49,325 bases of DNA from a virus, in the IMG/VR virus record IMGVR_UViG_3300046472_000159, positions 1-49,325 of that record. The stretch is one strand, 5' to 3'. Of this stretch, positions 44,540 through 49,325 are shown piece after piece. The notes beneath the pieces are model-generated. The model did not search any database, was not told the DNA's origin, and saw only the letters and a program-made list of their open reading frames with translations. The translations under genes and the position numbers were made by a program. Numbering within the stretch: position 1 is the stretch's first letter; every line of letters starts with the position of its first letter.

Positions 44540-45178
44540 CTACGGGGCGACGATGTACCCCGGTTGGCCTTCGCGGCGCTCCATTCGGATCTCTTCCTCG
44601 CGGATCAGCAGACCCGTAGCACGGCGCAGATCCGCCTCGCTGGCACCGGTGGATTCAAGCAGCGAAGCGTGACTCACGAACCCACCGGCCTGCACCTTGC
44701 TCAGGACGCGACCCTGCAAGGTGCCGTCATCGGGGCCAGGCGCCTTGCCGACCGCAGCGGCGGCTCGCTCAGCCAGTGGCGCGCCAGAACCGACCGCTCC
44801 GTACTCGGTCGTTTGGCGGGAACCGCGACGGCGCACTTTGCCTTCCTCTTCGAGCCGCTTGACGGCGGTACGCATCGGCTCCTTGCTGATTCCAACCGCC
44901 TCGCGGATCTCACGCGACGGGACCATGCCGCCCCGCTCGACCAGGAAGGCCAGTACCGCCTCGCGGCGCTTGGCGGCCTCTACGTGCGAGGTCGTGTTGC
45001 GTGTGCGCTTCGGCGGCGCCTTGCGGGCCGCAGGGGGTGTCGCGGCCTTCGGCTTGCCTAGAGCGGCGGCGGCGCGGTCGAGCCGCGTCATCTCCGCGTC
45101 GGCCCAGGAACGGATGCGCTCGCGCTGGTCGTCGATCGCGGCGAGGATCGCCGTCGTGGCGTCGGGTGCCTCGGGCAT
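44540..45178 (-). CDS. Coiled-coil protein with two tandem winged-helix domains
   Basis: This 212-residue protein has an N-terminal helix (LAAIDDQRERIRSWADAEMT), a basic Pro/Ala linker, then winged helices at about 65-125 (SREIREAVGISKEPMRTAVK) and 150-212 (GTLQGRVLSKVQAGGFVSHA, ASEADLRRATGLLIREEEIR). It shares layout and the GTLQGR junction with the triple winged-helix protein at 30266-31159, so the two are probably related. It may be a promoter or DNA-packaging regulator. It is 31 bases upstream of the sigma-like gene. Confidence 0.8.
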   Translation of the reverse strand: MPEAPDATTAILAAIDDQRERIRSWADAEMTRLDRAAAALGKPKAATPPAARKAPPKRTRNTTSHVEAAKRREAVLAFLVERGGMVPSREIREAVGISKEPMRTAVKRLEEEGKVRRRGSRQTTEYGAVGSGAPLAERAAAAVGKAPGPDDGTLQGRVLSKVQAGGFVSHASLLESTGASEADLRRATGLLIREEEIRMERREGQPGYIVAP

Positions 45179-45465
45179 TACCGCTCACCCCCGACGACCT
45201 GCGTGAAGGTGATTTCCCGGCCCGTTTCCTCGTCGACGTAGCGGACCGGCCAGTCGACGCCTTCCTCAACGTCGGAGATGACCTGGGCGGCCTCAACGTC
45301 GTAGAGATCCTCGATCCGGGTCGCCGCCTCGTCGAGCGTCAGCCCGTCCCATTCCTCGCAGCGGTCGCGGTAGGGGTTCTCGTCGACGACGCGGTAGAGG
45401 GTTGGCTTGCGCCTGCCGTTTGCGAAGTCGAAGTCGCGGTCTAGATCGTGGTCCTCGCGGGCCAT
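45178..45465 (-). CDS. Hypothetical 95-residue acidic protein
   Basis: It contains KPTLYRVVDENPYRDRCEEW, LDEAATRIEDLYDVEAAQVI and PVRYVDEETGREITFTQVV, an alpha/beta fold without recognised family. Strongly acidic proteins in early operons may act as DNA mimics or host-factor inhibitors; this is only a possibility. It overlaps both neighbours. Confidence 0.65.
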   Translation of the reverse strand: MAREDHDLDRDFDFANGRRKPTLYRVVDENPYRDRCEEWDGLTLDEAATRIEDLYDVEAAQVISDVEEGVDWPVRYVDEETGREITFTQVVGGER

Positions 45466-45689
45466 CAGACCGCGACCCGGGTCAGCGTGAGGCTGGGCAA
45501 AACCTGGATCGTCTGATGGTGTTTCCCGTTGTTCATCGGGAAGGTGACCGAGGTCAGGCGCCCGCTCTGGGCGTAGTCGGCGGTCGTGGCCTCCAGAACC
45601 TCGGCGAACCTCTCGCCCATCTGGATCAGGTCGCCCTGCTGAATGTCCTGGGCCTGGACCTGCTCGGTGCGCGTTGCGGTGGTGGTCAT
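45465..45689 (-). CDS. Hypothetical 74-residue protein, first of the right-hand early operon
   Basis: The protein starts MTTTATRTEQVQAQDIQQGD and continues with LIQMGERFAEVLEATTADYA and strands to the end (VTFPMNNGKHHQTIQVLPSL), probably a small beta barrel. The ATG at 45689 follows AGGAGG by 6 bases. An in-frame ATG at 45719, six bases after the -10, begins the conserved CTATCCACC leader. Confidence 0.75.
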   Translation of the reverse strand: MTTTATRTEQVQAQDIQQGDLIQMGERFAEVLEATTADYAQSGRLTSVTFPMNNGKHHQTIQVLPSLTLTRVAV

Positions 45690-45725
45690 GTCGGAACCTC
45701 CTGAGTCGGTGGATAGCATGCCCCT

Positions 45726-45754
45726 AAGCTAACGGCTCCCTAGTCCGCTGTCAA
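45726..45754 (-). promoter_or_regulatory. Early-type promoter with shared box
   Basis: TTGACA (45749-45754), a 17-base spacer starting GCGGACTAGG, TAGCTT (45726-45731), six bases, ATGCTATCCACC, AGGAGG. It drives the operon 45689-44540 and possibly genes beyond, including the sigma-like gene. Confidence 0.85.
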
Positions 45755-45767
45755 GTCCCCCCTACGC

Positions 45768-45799
45768 GAAGCGCCCCGCTATGCAGAACGGGGCGCTTC
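45768..45799 (-). terminator. Terminator after the lysis cassette
   Basis: A perfect 11-bp stem (GAAGCGCCCCG / CGGGGCGCTTC) with a 10-base loop. It lies 30 bases beyond the stop of the last lysis gene (45831) and directly before the early promoter at 45726-45754, insulating the two operons. Confidence 0.9.
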
Positions 45800-45830
45800 A
45801 CTGACCACCAACAACTCAGCAGGATCGAGT

Positions 45831-46031
45831 CTACTGCTTGACCCCCCGGCCCGCGCCGTTTCGCGCGTGACCGAGTACCCCGGCGCCTGCGGTCCCGGCG
45901 CCGAGGGCGAGGATCGCTTCCTCAAAGCTGATCGTGCCCTGGAGGTAGGCGACGATCACCAGGACGATGACGATGTCGGCGATGATCGTGGCATGGGGGA
46001 GGTCCATCAACTTTTCGAGCATTTCGTTCAC
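45831..46031 (-). CDS. Small membrane protein, holin candidate
   Basis: This 66-residue protein has a strong hydrophobic segment (HATIIADIVIVLVIVAYLQG, about 13-32) and a second, weaker Gly/Ala-rich one (FEEAILALGAGTAGAGVLG). The C-terminus is basic (HARNGAGRGVKQ). Position after the endolysin and size fit a holin or anti-holin. Another candidate lies at 47712-47984. Confidence 0.65.
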   Translation of the reverse strand: MNEMLEKLMDLPHATIIADIVIVLVIVAYLQGTISFEEAILALGAGTAGAGVLGHARNGAGRGVKQ

Positions 46032-46044
46032 GCGGGCCTTTCGG

Positions 46045-46920
46045 TTAGGAGGGGTCGTAAATCAGGCAGCGGAAATCGCCGTCGCCGAACAGATTGACGA
46101 TGCCTTCGTCGACGGGCGGGCTGCCGTGGCCGATCGTCGCTTCGCCGCCTTCGCCGACGTAAAACTCGGTGTGGTGGCCGACGCCTTCGCCGTAGACGAC
46201 GATCCCCCAGCCCTTCTTCTTCATGTGGGCCTCTGACACGAATTTCCAGCCGTTATGCTCGCCGACCAGGGTGCCGGTGTACCCGCCGCCGTAGTTTTCG
46301 CCGTTGGGATCGGGCAGCTTCGCCGCCCAGCAGACTTCGGTGACGAAGAGGGAGCAGTCAGATCGTTCGTAGGGGACCTGCCCGATGGCGCGCTGGCTGC
46401 CGCGCAGCAGCGGGTGCTTGCAGTTGAAGCCGACGCCCGTCATCGAGTAGTAGTTGGGCCGATCGCCGCTGGCGCATTTCGACGCGATGTAGCGGGCCGC
46501 GAAGATCGCCGCTTCGCCGTGGTCCTTCGCCCCGGCGACCCGGCCATCCTTGCCGATGTGCGGGGCATGCGTCGACTGCCACTTCTTCAGTTCGCCTTCG
46601 ACCTCCTGCTGCGTTGTCGCGAGGCCGTTCACGCGCTGGGTCAGCACCTTGACCCGGCCCTTCCAGACGATCGCTTCGGACTCGCGCTTGTGCGCCTGCC
46701 GGTCCAGCCGCGCCACTGTCTCGTCGCGCTGCACGGCGTTCTCGGCGCGACCTTCAGCGCGTAGGCGATCGGCCGATTTACGCGCGGCGTCGCGGGCGCG
46801 CTCGGTCTTTTTCTGGGCCTTGTGCCGGGCCTTCACCTTGCGCTGGGCGCGGGCGAGCATCTTGCGCTGTATCCCGAGGGATTTGCCGAGGGCGTCGAGT
46901 TTCGCGTGGAGCTTCGACAT
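46045..46920 (-). CDS. Endolysin: coiled coil plus NlpC/P60-type peptidase
   Basis: This protein has about 291 residues. The first 115 form a long basic coiled coil (ARAQRKVKARHKAQKKTERA, then ADRLRAEGRAENAVQRDETV), unusual in endolysins. The second half is a Cys/His peptidase: YERSDCSLFVTEVCWAAK with Cys191, then WGIVVYGEGVGHHTEFYVGE with His251 or His252 (numbered from the GTG at 46926). It should cut peptide bonds in the wall. ATG 46920 or GTG 46926 may be used. It lies between a membrane protein and a holin candidate, so host lysis is its likely role. Confidence 0.8.
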   Translation of the reverse strand: MSKLHAKLDALGKSLGIQRKMLARAQRKVKARHKAQKKTERARDAARKSADRLRAEGRAENAVQRDETVARLDRQAHKRESEAIVWKGRVKVLTQRVNGLATTQQEVEGELKKWQSTHAPHIGKDGRVAGAKDHGEAAIFAARYIASKCASGDRPNYYSMTGVGFNCKHPLLRGSQRAIGQVPYERSDCSLFVTEVCWAAKLPDPNGENYGGGYTGTLVGEHNGWKFVSEAHMKKKGWGIVVYGEGVGHHTEFYVGEGGEATIGHGSPPVDEGIVNLFGDGDFRCLIYDPS

Positions 46921-46930
46921 AGTCACCAGT

Positions 46931-47566
46931 CTAGGGGGTCGGCCCGGACCGCAAGGGGACGACCTTCGCGCAGTCGGCCCGAGGCGACCCCGGCTTGATC
47001 GCGACGCCCTTCTGCGAGTTGATCGCGCCTTCGACGGCTTCTTTCTTGTTGGCGATCCCTCGGCGCAAGTGGGAGATGTTGTCGGTGTACGCCTTCAGCA
47101 CCTTCGGGTCGGCTTTTTCCAGCGCCGCCTGTGGCGTGGTCGCCAGGACCACGGTCCAGAGGTTGAGTTGCGCTCGCAGGGTGCCGACATCGCTGCGGAG
47201 ATTCCTGACGCTCGACGCCCGCGCGTCGTTCGTGCGCTCGCAGGACTGGCGCGCCGCGATGATGCTTTCGACCTGGAGCGCCTGCACGGCCTCGGTCGTC
47301 GTCTGCGTTTCGTTGGCGGTCTGATGCGTCGAGACACTCAGCGCCAGGTTGAGCGCGAAGCTGACGACGAGGATCAGCAGCAGCGCCGACGGCAGGACCA
47401 CGCGGGCGATAAAGCCGCGCGGGCTGCGCTCGACGCCCATGCGGTCGGCATGCGCCGCCTCGGCTTCGACGAAGTTGGCGAGCGCCTGCGCCTTCTCGAC
47501 CTCGCCCTCGGCGTCGAGGTAGTCCCGCTGAGCCTCCAGCATCCGTGCAGCGGTCGAGTTGGGCAT
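46931..47566 (-). CDS. Membrane-anchored coiled-coil protein of the lysis cassette
   Basis: This protein has 211 residues. A cytoplasmic helix (RDYLDAEGEVEKAQALANFV) is followed by one transmembrane segment (ARVVLPSALLLILVVSFALN, about 54-73) and an outside part with a coiled coil (TTEAVQALQVESIIAARQSC, SVRNLRSDVGTLRAQLNLWT). This layout recalls spanin-like or other lysis helpers. Two Cys lie outside (Cys108, and one near 197) and could bond. Confidence 0.65.
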   Translation of the reverse strand: MPNSTAARMLEAQRDYLDAEGEVEKAQALANFVEAEAAHADRMGVERSPRGFIARVVLPSALLLILVVSFALNLALSVSTHQTANETQTTTEAVQALQVESIIAARQSCERTNDARASSVRNLRSDVGTLRAQLNLWTVVLATTPQAALEKADPKVLKAYTDNISHLRRGIANKKEAVEGAINSQKGVAIKPGSPRADCAKVVPLRSGPTP

Positions 47567-47715
47567 CAGCGCACGACCTGCACGACAAGAATCGCGGAAG
47601 CGAAGATGAGCAGCACCAGCACCCAGGACGGGTGACGCAGCACCCGGGTCATTTCGATGACCAACTCGCGGAGTGCTTCGCCGAATGAGTGGGCGATGCG
47701 AGCCGGGGTGTTCAC
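47566..47715 (-). CDS. Single-pass small membrane protein
   Basis: This 49-residue protein has a GTG start overlapping the upstream stop by GTGA. A short amphipathic N-terminus (IAHSFGEALRELVIEMTRVL) is followed by one hydrophobic segment at the C-terminus (PSWVLVLLIFASAILVVQVV). It is part of the lysis cassette; it may tune holin action. Confidence 0.7.
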   Translation of the reverse strand: MNTPARIAHSFGEALRELVIEMTRVLRHPSWVLVLLIFASAILVVQVVR

Positions 47716-47984
47716 GGCGCTTCTTCGCGGTCGCGGTCGCGGGGCGACGATGACGGCGGTCGGGGCGGCGGCGGGGAATCCAAATCCTCTTCCCTCTTCG
47801 ACTGGCGGTATTTGTCTGCGGTTGACGTTACCACCGGCCCCACGGCCATCGTCCCGAAAATCCCCGTCAAGATGTCGGGCAACGTGTGGCCCGTCAGATA
47901 GAAGGCCACCGACTCCATCGTCAGCGCCACCAGCCCGAAGAGGCAGATTAGGCCGCGTTGGGCGTCTACGTCGAACTTTGGCAT
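47712..47984 (-). CDS. Holin-like protein, first gene of the lysis cassette
   Basis: This 90-residue protein has two transmembrane segments (about 10-29, LICLFGLVALTMESVAFYL, and 36-54, LPDILTGIFGTMAVGPVVT) followed by a long charged, Pro/Ser-rich tail (PPPPRPPSSSPRDRDREEAP), the pattern of a two-pass holin. It should form the lesions that release the endolysin or depolarise the membrane. GAGTGAGAG lies before the ATG. Confidence 0.75.
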   Translation of the reverse strand: MPKFDVDAQRGLICLFGLVALTMESVAFYLTGHTLPDILTGIFGTMAVGPVVTSTADKYRQSKREEDLDSPPPPRPPSSSPRDRDREEAP

Positions 47985-48064
47985 CTCTCACTCTGCGTAG
48001 TTTGACGCCTGACCATCCCCCCGGCAAGGTACAGTTTCATTCCAGCGTGGACCTTGACCCAGGC

Positions 48065-48451
48065 ATGGACCGTCTAATGCTCGGCCTCGGGGCGGCCGGG
48101 GCCGGTGAGTTGACGCTTCCGGGACTCGACGAGCCGACCTGCGCGCCGCAGTACGTCCGCATGATCCTGACCGGCGCGCGTTCGCAGGGCTGGACCTTCG
48201 ACCGGGCCTGGAGCGCGGCCGTCAACCGCCTCCAGCCCTCGCCCCAGCTTGGCGTCGCCGTCGACGACGCGATCGTTACCGAGCTTCGCGAGGAACGCAG
48301 CCTGATCGAGGACTGCCGACCGCTCTGGCATGCGGCCTATGAGGACCGCGAGCCGACCGCCCGCGAGCGCGCCGAGGTCACCGTCGCGGCATGGCGGCGC
48401 TGGGATGACCCGGCAGGATTCGTCAACCCGATCGCGAAACAGGCCGCATGA
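48065..48451 (+). CDS. Hypothetical protein, first gene of the right-end plus-strand cassette
   Basis: This 128-residue protein contains APQYVRMILTGARSQGWTFD, AWSAAVNRLQP and LREERSLIEDCRPLWHAAYE, mostly helical with a basic centre. An in-frame GTG at 48047 would add six residues and lies 11 bases from a TACAGT -10-like box at 48030-48035. No family was recognised. It is translationally coupled to the next gene (ATGA). Confidence 0.7.
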   Translation: MDRLMLGLGAAGAGELTLPGLDEPTCAPQYVRMILTGARSQGWTFDRAWSAAVNRLQPSPQLGVAVDDAIVTELREERSLIEDCRPLWHAAYEDREPTARERAEVTVAAWRRWDDPAGFVNPIAKQAA

Positions 48452-48567
48452 CGACAGAAACCGCTATCCAGCTACTCACGATCGTCGAAGTCGGCGCCCT
48501 GATCCTCCTCGCGCTGACCGCCTCGCTGATCGCGCATTACTCGCTCCAGGTGCCCGACGCCGACTAG
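48448..48567 (+). CDS. 39-residue membrane protein
   Basis: This tiny gene starts MTTETAIQLLTIVEVGALIL and has one transmembrane segment up to about residue 29 (LLALTASLIAHYSLQVPDAD). The ATGA overlap with the gene before it supports it. It may modify the membrane or help export in this cassette. Confidence 0.65.
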   Translation: MTTETAIQLLTIVEVGALILLALTASLIAHYSLQVPDAD

Positions 48568-48687
48568 GTCGACGCGGCGCCCGCTACCCTTCGCCGGGAA
48601 CCTGACCAGCGAGTAAGACCCGAAAGGTCCCAGACGCCCGACTTGCGCCGCCCCTGAAGTTCGGCGGCGCTCACGACAGGAGACACG
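48568..48687 (+). promoter_or_regulatory. Structured leader before the secreted muralytic-like gene
   Basis: This stretch has two hairpins: GACC-CGAAA-GGTC (48617-48629) and a perfect 8-bp stem GCGCCGCC/GGCGGCGC with a 10-base loop (48645-48670). CAGGAG follows 7 bases before the ATG. It could be an attenuator, mRNA stabiliser or terminator of the upstream pair. I could not fit it to the c-di-AMP (ydaO) riboswitch known before bacterial rpf genes. Confidence 0.4.
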
Positions 48688-49290
48688 ATGAAGCGACTGC
48701 CCCTAGCGGCGGTCGCGGCCCTTGCGATTGCCGTTGCGCTGGCCGCGCCCGCCGCATCAGAGAACACACACGCCCACCATAGCCCGCCCGATCCCTGCGC
48801 GCACCACCGACACCCAGGCGCCGAACAACGCGCCCTCGCCCAGCAGGTGTTCGCCTACTCGCATTGGCAGCGCCCGGCCCCGGGTCCCGGCGCGGTCGCG
48901 ACCATGCGGCGGCTGCGCGGCTGCGCCCCGGCCCGGCGCCGCGACGAGATGGCGGCGGGCTGGAAGGCGGCGGCGGGCGACCTGAAGCTCCAGCATCGCT
49001 ACCGGGAGGTCGCCACGTTCCCGGGCTTCGTCGGCGAGGGCCGCTTCCTGCGCTGGCTCGTCATCCCGAGTTGGGTCGTCGAAGATGAGACAAGCGAATG
49101 CAGCCGCTACGGCGACACGCCCCAGGCGGGCGAATGCCGCTGGACGATCGCGAATCCCGAAAGCGGCGCCTGCGGCCCGTACCAGTTGCTCGATCACACT
49201 TCCTGCGATACGTCGACCCCGCAGGACAAGCTGCGCCACCACGAAGTCGCCGCCAGCCTGCCGCGCGGTAGCTGGGCGGTCGGTTACTAG
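48688..49290 (+). CDS. Exported transglycosylase/lysozyme-like protein
   Basis: This 200-residue protein has a clear signal peptide (MKRLPLAAVAALAIAVALAA, cleavage near PAASEN). The second half resembles Rpf/transglycosylase-like domains: WVVEDETSECSRYG with Glu134 or Glu137 as candidate acid, WTIANPESGACGPYQLLDH (152-170), and HHEVAASLPRGSWAV near the end, where such domains have QxxVA...W. Cys pairs may form disulfides. It should act in the host envelope. Divergence from the family is high, so it could be inactive or bind only. Confidence 0.7.
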   Translation: MKRLPLAAVAALAIAVALAAPAASENTHAHHSPPDPCAHHRHPGAEQRALAQQVFAYSHWQRPAPGPGAVATMRRLRGCAPARRRDEMAAGWKAAAGDLKLQHRYREVATFPGFVGEGRFLRWLVIPSWVVEDETSECSRYGDTPQAGECRWTIANPESGACGPYQLLDHTSCDTSTPQDKLRHHEVAASLPRGSWAVGY

Positions 49291-49311
49291 GCCGCCTGCG
49301 CCGCCCTCGCG

Positions 49312-49325
49312 GCGCCTCCCGGGCC
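49312..49325. terminator. Right arm of the hairpin completed by the window start
   Basis: GCGCCTCCCGGGCC is the reverse complement of bases 10-23. Joined end to start, this gives a 14-bp stem and 9-base loop, 21 bases after the stop codon of the last plus-strand gene. Confidence 0.6.

Noticed and set aside
48030-48035. TACAGT as a full promoter for the right-end plus cassette
   Set aside because: A TTGACG lies upstream at 48002-48007, but the spacer would be 22 bases; I keep TACAGT only as a possible -10.
48568-48687. Possible c-di-AMP (ydaO) riboswitch before the muralytic-like gene
   Set aside because: Such riboswitches occur before bacterial rpf genes, but I could not find the conserved core elements in order; only two simple hairpins are present.
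1-49325. Integrase, immunity repressor, CRISPR array or insertion sequence
   Set aside because: No catalytic pattern of tyrosine or serine recombinases, no classical repressor with a cI-like layout, no regularly spaced repeats and no transposase were seen. Lifestyle is therefore left open.

Overview
This window is a GC-rich genome, or nearly complete genome, of a tailed phage with a contractile tail (myovirus morphotype). It carries small and large terminase, a portal-MuF fusion, a protease-scaffold, an HK97-type capsid protein, tail sheath, tail tube, tape measure, LysM baseplate protein, tail hub, gp25-like wedge, baseplate J and a tail protein I-like protein. The host is most likely an actinobacterium. 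The phage encodes a relative of the actinobacterial integration host factor (mIHF), many genes start with GTG, some promoters sit so close to the start codon that the mRNA would be leaderless, and the hairpin terminators lack U-tracts. No integrase, classical immunity repressor, DNA polymerase or replicative helicase was recognised.

Layout. Nearly everything is read leftward (minus strand). From right to left: lysis cassette (47984-45831); regulation, recombination and nucleotide-level functions (45689-37832: a sigma-region-2-like protein, a Spo11/TopoVI-A-like protein, an HNH-like protein, RecT, an Fe-S RecB/Cas4-like exonuclease and a PD-(D/E)XK-like protein, with a RusA resolvase on the plus strand); an intergenic/leader region with a strong promoter (36170-36510); a CHC2 zinc-finger primase-like protein, an mIHF-like protein and an AlpA-like protein (36169-34560); small proteins and terminase (34502-31191); a DNA-binding and zinc-finger cluster (31159-29180); the portal-MuF (27515-25152); a tRNA-Lys; two operons of very small proteins (24736-21683); head genes (21581-17755); tailspike, connector and tail genes (17743-1128); and one final early-type gene (1056-70). 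Two plus-strand cassettes carry genes for exported proteins: a secreted zinc metalloprotease (28036-28677) and a secreted muralytic-like protein (48688-49290). They look like morons, accessory genes with their own control.

Control. At least six promoters share a box, TTGACA-SCGGRCTAG, placed 17 bases from a TANNNT -10. Several then run into a conserved transcribed leader starting ATGCTATCC and ending in a GAAAGG-type ribosome site. Separately, a GGCAGGGGGGGCAAAA-N5-CGGTAGC element occurs just before the sheath gene and just before the internal scaffold start. I read these as two regulatory classes, early and late. The sigma-like protein at 43588-44508 is a candidate late activator; this link is inference.

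The two ends of the window form the two arms of a perfect 14-bp hairpin lying between convergent genes. This suggests that the window is a circularly permuted or circular genome opened inside a terminator. The most unusual items are the shared promoter/leader regulon, the sigma-like fusion with its candidate late element, a gp25 wedge with a carbohydrate-binding domain inserted in it, a winged helix built into the portal-MuF fusion, the related tandem winged-helix proteins, and the secreted metalloprotease.
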